From contig JAFUES010000007.1 in assembly GCA_017470325.1 (NCBI GenBank), positions 112,205-176,204 on the forward strand: 64,000 nt of DNA. Direction: 5' to 3'. A program made the translations under genes and the position numbers. Position 1 is the first letter of the stretch; each line of letters begins with the position of its first letter. Below are positions 57,740 through 64,000 of this stretch, one piece after another. This DNA is from Oscillospiraceae bacterium (GTDB lineage Bacteria > Bacillota_A > Clostridia > Oscillospirales > Oscillospiraceae). The notes below the pieces were generated by a model, which was not told the DNA's origin, searched no databases, and saw nothing but the letters and a program-made list of their open reading frames with translations.

Positions 57740-58531
57740 ATGGAAAAGATCGCGATCGTCACCGGAGGAAGCGGCGGGATCGGCCGCTGCACGGCGGCAG
57801 CTCTGCGGGATGCGGGCTGCCGGGTATATGAGTTGTCCCGCCATGAAAAGCCCGCCGACGGCATTATCCATCTGACGGCGGATATGACCGATGAAAGCCA
57901 GGTTAAGGCCGCGGTCAAGGAGGTGCTGGCACGGGAAGGCCGGATCGATATTCTGGTCAACAATGCCGGCTTTGGTATTTCCGGCGCCGCGGAGCTGACC
58001 GATTCCCGGGACGCTCATGATCAGCTGGAGCTGAACCTATACGGCATGGACAACGCTACCCGCGCGGTGCTGCCCGCCATGCGCAGGCAGGGCGGCGGGC
58101 GCATCGTCTGCATGAGCTCCATCGCCGGGATCCTGCCTATCCCCTTCCAGCTGTGGTATTCTGTCAGCAAGGCAGCCATCAACGCCTATGTGCTGGCTCT
58201 GCAGAATGAAGTGCGACCCTTCGGCATCTCCGTCTGCGCGGTCATGCCCGGGGATATCGCCTCCGGCTTTACCGACGCCCGGAGGAAGTCCTCCACGGGA
58301 GACGACGTCTATTCCGGACGCATCGAACGGTCTGTGGCCGTGATGGAGAAGGACGAGCGGGGCGGCATGCGTCCCGAGGATGCGGGGGCCTATGTGGCCA
58401 AGATGGCTCTCAAGGAGAGCAGCAAGCCTCTGGTGGCCTTGGGTCTCCCCTACAAGGGTGCCGCTGTTTTGGCAAAGCTGCTGCCCCGGCGCCTCTCCAA
58501 CTGGATCATCGGCCTGATCTACGCAAAATAA
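57740..58531 (+). CDS. Short-chain dehydrogenase/reductase
   Basis: 263 aa. Cofactor motif TGGSGGIGRCTAAAL, NNAGFGISGAAEL, catalytic Ser in VCMSSIAGILPIPFQ and Tyr-Lys in WYSVSKAAINAYV. VMPGDIASGFTDARRKSS follows. Resembles NAD(P)H-dependent oxidoreductases acting on sterols or acyl chains, with a hydrophobic C-terminus (AVLAKLLPRRLSNWIIGLIYAK) that may touch the membrane. GAGGG lies before the ATG. Confidence 0.92.
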   Translation: MEKIAIVTGGSGGIGRCTAAALRDAGCRVYELSRHEKPADGIIHLTADMTDESQVKAAVKEVLAREGRIDILVNNAGFGISGAAELTDSRDAHDQLELNLYGMDNATRAVLPAMRRQGGGRIVCMSSIAGILPIPFQLWYSVSKAAINAYVLALQNEVRPFGISVCAVMPGDIASGFTDARRKSSTGDDVYSGRIERSVAVMEKDERGGMRPEDAGAYVAKMALKESSKPLVALGLPYKGAAVLAKLLPRRLSNWIIGLIYAK

Positions 58532-58542
58532 AACATCTGCAC

Positions 58543-58588
58543 AAATACGCACCGGACGGTCTGTTTGGCCGCCCGGTGCGTATTTTTT
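58543..58588. terminator. Bidirectional terminator between SDR and icd
   Basis: AAATACGCACCGG (58543-58555) with CCGGTGCGTATTT (58573-58585) and a T run on each strand. Confidence 0.88.
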
Positions 58589-59730
58589 TACAGTTTTTCC
58601 ATCAGATAATCGCCGAAAGCCCGGCAGGTGGCCCCATCCCGGTGGCCGGTGATCACCACGCGCCGCTCGGTCTCAGTGCAGAGCTTCATGGCCGCCGCCA
58701 ATCGATCCGCCTTGTCCGGCATGGCGATGTGCCGCAGGAGCATCTCCGCCGCTTTGAGGATGCTGGCGGGGTTTGCGTAGTCTCCTTCCCCGCGCTCGAT
58801 CTTCCGGGGCGCGGAGCCATGGATGGCCTCGAACATGGCGCAGCTGCCGCCAATATTAGCGCTGCCTGCAGTGCCTACACCGCCCTGGATCTGAGCCGCC
58901 TCATCGGTGATGATATCTCCGTACAAGTTCGGCAGCAGAAAGACCTGGAACTTGCCGCGGATGGCGGGATCGACCAGATTGGCCGCCATAATATCGATAT
59001 ACCAATCCTCGGCATGGATCTCCGGGTATTCCTCCGCCACCTCATGGGCGATGCGGGAGAACATCCCGTCGGTCTTTTTCATAATGTTGGCCTTGGTGAC
59101 GATGGCCACCTCGGTCTTGCCGTTGACTCGGGCATAGTCGAAAGCTGCCCGGGCGATGCGCCGGGTCCCCGCATCAGTGGTCACCTTGAAATCCATGGTC
59201 AGCTTGCCGGGGATCTCGATCCCGCGGCTGCCCAGGGCATACTCGCCCTCCGTATTTTCCCGGAAGAAGATCCAGTCGATCCCCTCCTCCGGCACGGTGA
59301 CCGGCCGCACATTGGCGTACAGGTCCAGCTCCCGCCGCAGCGTCACATTGGCGCTCTCCAGGGTTCCGCCCTTGGGGGTGGTGGTGGGGCCCTTCAGCAG
59401 CACGTCGCAGTCCTTGATAGCCGCCAGCACCTCCGCCGGTACCGCCTCCCCTGTGGCCAGACGGTTTTCCAGGGTAAGCCCTTCAATGTCCTTCAGCACC
59501 ACGCGGCCGCTCTCGATCTCATCCGCCAACAGCTTTTCCAGCATACGGCGCGCCTCTTTTACGATGATGGGCCCGATGCCGTCGCCGCCGATAATGCCGA
59601 TCATGATCTGTTCCGCCCCGGCGAAATCCCGGGTAAAGGCCCCCTTTTCCATGCGCTCCTGCCGGGCCAACTGCTGGCGCAGCAGGGCTTCAAACTGCGC
59701 TGCCGCCGCGGTGATTTTATCTTCCATCAT
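58588..59730 (-). CDS. icd: Isocitrate dehydrogenase of the ICDH/IPMDH family
   Basis: 380 aa. GIIGGDGIGPIIVKEARRM, the substrate-helix segment ESANVTLRRELDLYANVRP (Ser and Asn at the positions used by isocitrate rather than isopropylmalate enzymes), KANIMKKTDGMF (Lys), and IITDEAAQIQGGVGTAGSAN (Asp). It carries a 30-residue N-terminal extension. It oxidatively decarboxylates isocitrate to 2-oxoglutarate; NAD versus NADP not settled. It overlaps the aconitase stop by 4 bases and ends the operon. Confidence 0.9.
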   Translation of the reverse strand: MMEDKITAAAAQFEALLRQQLARQERMEKGAFTRDFAGAEQIMIGIIGGDGIGPIIVKEARRMLEKLLADEIESGRVVLKDIEGLTLENRLATGEAVPAEVLAAIKDCDVLLKGPTTTPKGGTLESANVTLRRELDLYANVRPVTVPEEGIDWIFFRENTEGEYALGSRGIEIPGKLTMDFKVTTDAGTRRIARAAFDYARVNGKTEVAIVTKANIMKKTDGMFSRIAHEVAEEYPEIHAEDWYIDIMAANLVDPAIRGKFQVFLLPNLYGDIITDEAAQIQGGVGTAGSANIGGSCAMFEAIHGSAPRKIERGEGDYANPASILKAAEMLLRHIAMPDKADRLAAAMKLCTETERRVVITGHRDGATCRAFGDYLMEKL

Positions 59731-61661
59731 TGGTTTTCCTCCCGGGTATAATTGAGCAGGCCGCCGGCTTTCAAAATGGCTTTCTGCCGCTGGGTAAAGG
59801 CGCAGCAGAGCGGGATGCGCAGACCATCCGCTTCCATGGTCAGCTTGCCGCTGTCCATACCCGCATGGATGTCCGACAGCTGCAGCTGCATTCCCTCACT
59901 GAGCATATCGTAGTCCGCCGGGTCCGCAAAGGTCAGGGGCATGATCCCGGCGTTGATGAGATTGGCCGCGTGGATGCGTGCAAAGCTCTTGGCGACTACA
60001 GCCCGCACACCCAGATAAAGCGGCACCAGGGCCGCATGCTCACGGGAAGAGCCCTGGCCGTAATTGGCGCCACCCATGATGACGCTCTGCCCCGCTGCTT
60101 TTGCCCGCTCCGGGAAGGCCTTATCGCAGACCTCAAAGCAGAACTGGGACAGCTTGGGTACATTGGAGCGGTAAGGCAGGATCTTGGAGCCCGCGGGCAT
60201 GATGTGGTCCGTGGTGATATTGTCCCCCACCTTCAGCGTCAGCACCGCCGTCAGGCTGTCTTCCACCGGCCGTCCCTCCGGGACCGCCTTGATGTTGGGT
60301 CCGCGCAGGACCTCCACCTGTCCGGCCTCTTCAGCCGACGCCGGGGCCAGGATGGCACTGTCGTCCACCCGGAACGCCGCGGGCAGCTCCACCTCCAGCG
60401 GAGGCAGTCCCAGACTGCGGGGATCGGTGATCTCCCCGGTCAACGCCGAAGCCACCGCGGTCTCCGGAGAGACCAGATAGACCAGCGCATCCCGGGTACC
60501 GCTGCGCCCCTCGAAGTTCCGGTTGAAGGTCCGCAGGCTGACGCCGCCGGAATTGGGCGAAAAGCCCATGCCGATGCAGGGGCCGCAGGCACATTCCAGC
60601 AGCCGCGCGCCGGAACTGAGGATGTCCGTCAGTGCGCCGCAGTCGGCCAGCATAGTCAGCACCTGGCGGGAGCCTGGCGACACGGACATGCTGACAGAGG
60701 GGGCGACCGTTCTGCCCTTCAGCAGGGCCGCCGCCTTGAGCATATCATACAGGGAGGAATTGGTGCACGAGCCGATGCAGACCTGATCTACCTTGATACC
60801 CTTCAGGCTGCTGACCGGCACCACATTGTCCGGCATATGGGGACAGGCGATCAACGGCTCCAGGGCGGACAGATCGATCGTGATCACCCGCTCGTATTCC
60901 GCGTCTGTGTCCGGAGCGAGAGGGGTATAATCCTGCTCACGGCCCTGAGCCTTCAGGAAAGCCTCGGTCACCTCGTCGGAAGGGAAAATGGAACTGGTAG
61001 CGCCCAGCTCCGCGCCCATGTTGGTGATGGTGGCCCGCTCCGGGACGCTGAGGGTCTTAACGCCCTCGCCGCCCCATTCGATGATCCGGCCCACGCCGCC
61101 CTTGACCGAGAGGATCCGCAGGATCTCCAGGCTCACATCCTTGGCGGTGACGAAAGGCCGCAGCGCCCCTGTCAGCTCCACCTTGATGACCTGGGGCATG
61201 TTGATGTAATAGGCCCCGCCGCCCATGGCCACTGCCACGTCCAGGCCGCCGGCGCCGAAGGCCAGCATGCCCAGGCCGCCGGCCGTGGGCGTATGGCTGT
61301 CCGAGCCCACCAGGGTCTTGCCGGGGACGCCGAAGCGCTCCAGGTGTACCTGATGGCAGATGCCGTTGCCGGGACGAGAGAACCAGATGCCGTGCTTTTG
61401 GGCCACAGTCTGGATATAGCGGTGATCGTCCGCATTCTCAAAGCCCGACTGCAGGGTGTTGTGATCGATATAGGCCACCGAGCGCTCCGTGCGCACCCGG
61501 TCGATGCCCATGGCCTCAAATTCCAGATAGGCCATGGTGCCGGTGGCGTCCTGGGTCAGCGTCTGATCGATGCGCAGGGCCGCCTCAGCGCCCGGCTCCA
61601 TGCTGCCGCCCACCAGATGGGCCTTGATGATTTTCTGTACAAGATTCATTCCCATGCTCAC
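59727..61661 (-). CDS. acn: Aconitate hydratase (compact, about 644 aa)
   Basis: 644 aa, shorter than AcnA/AcnB. Cluster Cys residues in QVCIGSCTNSS and LECACGPCIGMGF. Other marks: VGSDSHTPTAGGLGMLAFGA, GTRDALVYLVSPETAVASAL and the swivel-domain GGANYGQGSSREHAALVP. It isomerises citrate to isocitrate through cis-aconitate. The [4Fe-4S] cluster would come from the minimal Fe-S system elsewhere in the window. It overlaps its neighbours by 4 bases on each side. Confidence 0.95.
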   Translation of the reverse strand: MSMGMNLVQKIIKAHLVGGSMEPGAEAALRIDQTLTQDATGTMAYLEFEAMGIDRVRTERSVAYIDHNTLQSGFENADDHRYIQTVAQKHGIWFSRPGNGICHQVHLERFGVPGKTLVGSDSHTPTAGGLGMLAFGAGGLDVAVAMGGGAYYINMPQVIKVELTGALRPFVTAKDVSLEILRILSVKGGVGRIIEWGGEGVKTLSVPERATITNMGAELGATSSIFPSDEVTEAFLKAQGREQDYTPLAPDTDAEYERVITIDLSALEPLIACPHMPDNVVPVSSLKGIKVDQVCIGSCTNSSLYDMLKAAALLKGRTVAPSVSMSVSPGSRQVLTMLADCGALTDILSSGARLLECACGPCIGMGFSPNSGGVSLRTFNRNFEGRSGTRDALVYLVSPETAVASALTGEITDPRSLGLPPLEVELPAAFRVDDSAILAPASAEEAGQVEVLRGPNIKAVPEGRPVEDSLTAVLTLKVGDNITTDHIMPAGSKILPYRSNVPKLSQFCFEVCDKAFPERAKAAGQSVIMGGANYGQGSSREHAALVPLYLGVRAVVAKSFARIHAANLINAGIMPLTFADPADYDMLSEGMQLQLSDIHAGMDSGKLTMEADGLRIPLCCAFTQRQKAILKAGGLLNYTREENQ

Positions 61662-62311
61662 AGCTCCATTCCCGCCATGCTGTCTCTGGCATTGTTCATA
61701 TGCTGCACAGCGGCGGCATATGCCCGGTCTCCGTCGTGGGCCGCCAGGGCCTCATAGATGGCCTCGTGCTCCGCGATAGATGCTTTCGCGCGGCTCTGCT
61801 TGCTGACAGAGGCCATGCGGAACTTGGTAATCTTCTTGTGCAGGGAGTGCAGCACGTTATAGTAGACCTTGCTGCCGCTGCAGCGGTACAGCAGATCGTG
61901 GAACTGGGAGTCCAGATTCCGGATCTGGTTAGAGCTGTCGGCTCCGCCTTTGCCCAAATAAAATTGCTGCAGGTCCAGGATATTGCGCATCTCCTTCAGC
62001 TCTACATCGGTAATCCGCTCGGCTGCGCGGCGGGCCGCCAGGCTCTCCACCTCCATGCGGATCTCGTACATATCCATCATATCCTCATGGGTGATGCCCA
62101 CGACGATCATGCCGCGGCCGGATTCCTCCAGGATATTCTCCTGCTCCAGGCGACGGATGGCCTCACGCACCGGCGTGCGGCTGACGCCCAGCTCGTTGGA
62201 CAGGCGCAGCTCGCTGAGGGTCTCTCCCCTGGCGTATTTGCCGGACAGGATGTCGTGCTCCAGCTGTTCAAAGATCTGGTCTGCAATGGAAATACTTCTA
62301 TGCTCTCTCAT
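61658..62311 (-). CDS. GntR/FCD-type transcriptional regulator
   Basis: 217 aa. Winged helix (LSELRLSNELGVSRTPVREA then IRRLEQENILEESG), followed by an all-helical FCD ligand domain with metal-binding positions in LDSQFHDLLYRCSG and EHEAIYEALAAHD. Effectors of this class are organic acids. Position second in a citrate-isocitrate operon and a palindrome over the operon promoter make it the likely autorepressor responding to a TCA metabolite (inference). It overlaps acn by 4 bases. Confidence 0.92.
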   Translation of the reverse strand: MREHRSISIADQIFEQLEHDILSGKYARGETLSELRLSNELGVSRTPVREAIRRLEQENILEESGRGMIVVGITHEDMMDMYEIRMEVESLAARRAAERITDVELKEMRNILDLQQFYLGKGGADSSNQIRNLDSQFHDLLYRCSGSKVYYNVLHSLHKKITKFRMASVSKQSRAKASIAEHEAIYEALAAHDGDRAYAAAVQHMNNARDSMAGMEL

Positions 62312-62323
62312 AATACTCTCTCC

Positions 62324-63703
62324 TTACCGTATCTGCCCCAGCACGCCGCCGGACAGCTCCGTGATCTTGGCTTCCAGTTCCTCCGTGCCCAGGGCGGTGG
62401 TACGGCCGTCCGCATATTCCTTGTCCACCCACTCCTTCAGGGCTACTACCAGGGGCGTCTGTTTGTCCAGCTGCCGGTCGCCTTTCAGCCGGTAGTTCTG
62501 ATTGATCCAGTAGGCGATGCCCGCAAGGCCGGAAGTCTTGCTGATGGCCACCATAGCCGGGCGGTCCAGCAGCTTCTCGGTGTTGAAGATGTTGTAGATC
62601 TCCTCGTCCTTCAGCAGCCCGTCGGCGTGGATGCCTGCCCGTGTCACGTTGAAGTTGCGGCCCACGAAGGGCGTCATGGGCGGGATGGTATAGCCGATCT
62701 CGTTCTTGAAATACTCCCCTATCTCGGTGATGACCGTGGGGTCCATACCGTCCAGAGAGCCGCGCAGAGAGGCATACTCAAATACCATGGCCTCCAGGGG
62801 CACATTGCCGGTGCGCTCGCCGATGCCCAGCATGGAGCAGTTGACGCCGCTGGCCCCGTACAGCCAGGCGGTGGAGGCGTTGGCCACAGCCTTGTAAAAA
62901 TCGTTGTGACCATGCCACTCCAGGTATTCGCTAGCCACGCCGGAATACTGCTGCAAGCCGTAGATGATGCCGGGTACGCTGCGGGGCAGAGCCACCTCCG
63001 TATAAGGCACGCCGTAGCCCATGGTGTCACAGGCCCGGATGCGCACCGGGATGCCCGCCTCGTCCGACAGCTTCATCAGCTCGTTGACAAAGGGCACCAC
63101 AAAACCGTAGAAGTCCGCCCGGGTGATATCCTCCAGGTGGCAGCGGGGCATGACACCGGCGTCAAAGGCGTCCTTGACGGTGGCCAGGTAATGTTCCATG
63201 GCCTGGCTGCGGCTCATCTTCAGTTTTTTGAAGATGTGGTAGTCGCTGCAGGAGACCAGGATGCCGGTCTCCCGGATGCCCAGCTCCTTTACCGCCCGAA
63301 AGTCTTCCCGGCTGGCCCGGATCCAGGTGGTGATCTCCGGGAATTTCAATCCCAGATCCATACAGCGCTCGATGGCCTCCCGGTCCCGCTTGCTGTAAAT
63401 GAAAAACTCCGTCTGCCGGATCAGGCCATAGGGCCCGCCCAGTTTGCTCAGCAGCTTGAACAGGTCCACGATCTGGTCCGGCGTGTAGGGATTCATAGAC
63501 TGCTGCCCGTCCCGGAAGGAAGTATCCGTGATCCAGATATCCTCCGGCATGGACATGGGCACGCGGCGATGGTTGAAGGCCACCTTGGGGACTTCGTCAT
63601 AATTGTAAACATCCCGGTACAGGATCGGCTCTTTCACATCCTGGAGCGAGTAGCGGTAATCGTTCTCCTCCAGCAGATTGGTCTTCGCAGACAGTTCAAG
63701 CAT
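62324..63703 (-). CDS. Re-type citrate synthase (isopropylmalate/homocitrate synthase family)
   Basis: 459 aa. DRE-TIM metallolyase: ITDTSFRDGQQSMNPYTPDQ (metal Asp), ETTWIRASREDF, PRCHLEDITRADFYGFVVP and the metal HGHND (in EYLEWHGHNDFYKAV), GASGVNCSMLGIGERTGN. The family includes isopropylmalate, homocitrate and Re-citrate synthases; the aconitase and isocitrate dehydrogenase in the same operon strongly favour Re-citrate synthase, as in Clostridium kluyveri and Desulfovibrio. It condenses acetyl-CoA with oxaloacetate and is O2-sensitive in known cases. AAAGGAGAGAG precedes the ATG. Confidence 0.87.
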   Translation of the reverse strand: MLELSAKTNLLEENDYRYSLQDVKEPILYRDVYNYDEVPKVAFNHRRVPMSMPEDIWITDTSFRDGQQSMNPYTPDQIVDLFKLLSKLGGPYGLIRQTEFFIYSKRDREAIERCMDLGLKFPEITTWIRASREDFRAVKELGIRETGILVSCSDYHIFKKLKMSRSQAMEHYLATVKDAFDAGVMPRCHLEDITRADFYGFVVPFVNELMKLSDEAGIPVRIRACDTMGYGVPYTEVALPRSVPGIIYGLQQYSGVASEYLEWHGHNDFYKAVANASTAWLYGASGVNCSMLGIGERTGNVPLEAMVFEYASLRGSLDGMDPTVITEIGEYFKNEIGYTIPPMTPFVGRNFNVTRAGIHADGLLKDEEIYNIFNTEKLLDRPAMVAISKTSGLAGIAYWINQNYRLKGDRQLDKQTPLVVALKEWVDKEYADGRTTALGTEELEAKITELSGGVLGQIR

Positions 63704-63734
63704 GATGCTCTCTCCTTTGGCGCATTGCGTTCTT

Positions 63735-63778
63735 GTATAAGTGTATACAGTTATACCACCGATTGTCTCTTTTGTCTA
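63735..63778 (-). promoter_or_regulatory. Operon promoter with palindromic operator
   Basis: Minus strand TAGACA (63778-63773), 17-base spacer, TATAAC (63755-63750). A 22-bp near-perfect palindrome at 63735-63756, centred on TGTATACA with GTATAA/TTATAC flanks, covers the -10 box and the transcription start. This is a repressor-type layout, probably for the GntR/FCD protein. Confidence 0.78.
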
Positions 63779-63801
63779 CCATTATTTTTCATTTAACACA
63801 G

Positions 63802-63831
63802 AAAAAGCGCCGGACCGAGGTCCGGTGTCGC
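63802..63831 (-). terminator. Terminator without a visible upstream gene
   Basis: CCGGACC (63810-63816) and GGTCCGG (63819-63825) followed on the minus strand by CGCTTTTTC. Its gene would lie to the right, where the window instead shows a plus-strand transposase start, so an insertion may have separated them. Confidence 0.6.
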
Positions 63832-63902
63832 AGCATTCCATTCCGATTCTTTTATCAGCTGTAGGGTTTACAATGATGTGTGACAGTAAGTAAAAAAGAA
63901 TA

Positions 63903-63974
63903 GCGAATAGGAGTGGCCTGTATTAAGGTTGAGTTGTCGAGACAAAACCGAAAGGCAGGTGCCACCCTATTCGC
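63903..63974 (+). repeat. Inverted repeat just before the transposase start
   Basis: GCGAATAGG (63903-63911) with CCTATTCGC (63966-63974), continued by GTGGC/GCCAC with one bulge. The second arm ends one base before the ATG. In a transcript reading in from outside, it would mask the start region, a known way for insertion sequences to limit impinging expression. Confidence 0.6.
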
Positions 63975-63975
63975 C

Positions 63976-64000
63976 ATGAACAAGATAACACAAACCGCCC
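63976..64000 (+). CDS. First codons of a probable IS transposase (cut by window end)
   Basis: The frame MNKITQTA begins here. It resembles from memory the N-terminus of IS481/IS3-like transposases of gut Clostridia (MNKxTQxARFRQS). Only eight codons are visible, so the call depends on the flanking inverted repeat and on the displaced terminator to the left. Confidence 0.35.

Noticed and set aside
59730..61757. Plus-strand frame of 675 codons opposite aconitase
   Set aside because: Antisense shadow; the minus strand encodes a complete aconitase with cluster Cys residues.
62324..63703. 2-isopropylmalate or homocitrate synthase annotation
   Set aside because: Family alone cannot decide, but aconitase and isocitrate dehydrogenase in the same overlapping operon and no leu or lys genes favour Re-citrate synthase.
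61700..63796. Plus-strand frame of 698 codons over the regulator and citrate synthase
   Set aside because: Runs through two convincing minus-strand genes and their operator; shadow.

Overview
The window reads as chromosomal DNA of an anaerobic, single-membrane Firmicute, most likely a G+C-rich gut clostridium of the Oscillospiraceae type. The taxonomic placement is inference. It rests on the many LxxC lipoproteins, a BofA-type sporulation protein, a two-gene SUF-like Fe-S system, a Re-type citrate synthase, and strong sigma-A promoters with AGGAGG-type ribosome sites. No rRNA, CRISPR array or intact prophage is present; six tRNA genes are.

Layout. 1-5.8 kb: end of an ABC exporter, then a nitrite-respiration block: CcsA/ResB cytochrome c assembly, a membrane-anchored FMN-binding domain fused to pentaheme nitrite reductase NrfA, and a Crp/Fnr regulator. 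Matching 14-bp palindromes sit about 41.5 bp upstream of the predicted start sites of nrfA and of the regulator. 5.8-9.4 kb: a compact inverted-repeat element, tRNAs Leu, Thr and Tyr, a GH25 lysozyme, and an island of mobile-element debris (holin, NYN, integrase and NUMOD fragments) around an intact HicAB toxin-antitoxin pair. 9.4-12.5 kb: MoaB/Mog, a candidate 185-nt RNA, the minimal Fe-S operon and tRNA-Arg. 12.6-18 kb: a cobalamin riboswitch and a five-gene operon with a surface CbiK-like chelatase, a two-domain lipoprotein and a BtuFCD/FecBCD-type importer. 18-23 kb: a methyltransferase, a CotH-kinase/lamin-tail lipoprotein, tRNAs Leu and Gly, and a transglutaminase-fold lipoprotein. 23-28.4 kb: YitT and topoisomerase IV. 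28.6-28.85 kb: an unusual chain of back-to-back hairpins, then bofA.

29-48 kb holds mostly housekeeping genes: MgtC, a HAD phosphatase, MurF, an exonuclease, a second CotH lipoprotein, Dus, glutathione peroxidase, a Na/Pi transporter, two pseudouridine synthases, PrmA, a CssRS/HtrA-like stress module, a PepV-type dipeptidase and PlsY. 49-54.5 kb is a MacB-type ABC system flanked by two different membrane-fusion proteins. 54.6-58.5 kb carries peptidases, an Spx/ArsC-like protein, a COG2426 membrane protein and an SDR. 58.6-63.7 kb is an operon for the oxidative branch from citrate to 2-oxoglutarate: Re-citrate synthase, GntR/FCD regulator, aconitase and isocitrate dehydrogenase, with a palindromic operator over its promoter. 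The window ends in the first codons of a probable transposase.

The most notable items are the FMN-NrfA fusion with its regulon signature, the B12-riboswitch operon exporting a CbiK-like protein, and the hairpin chain at 28605-28851.
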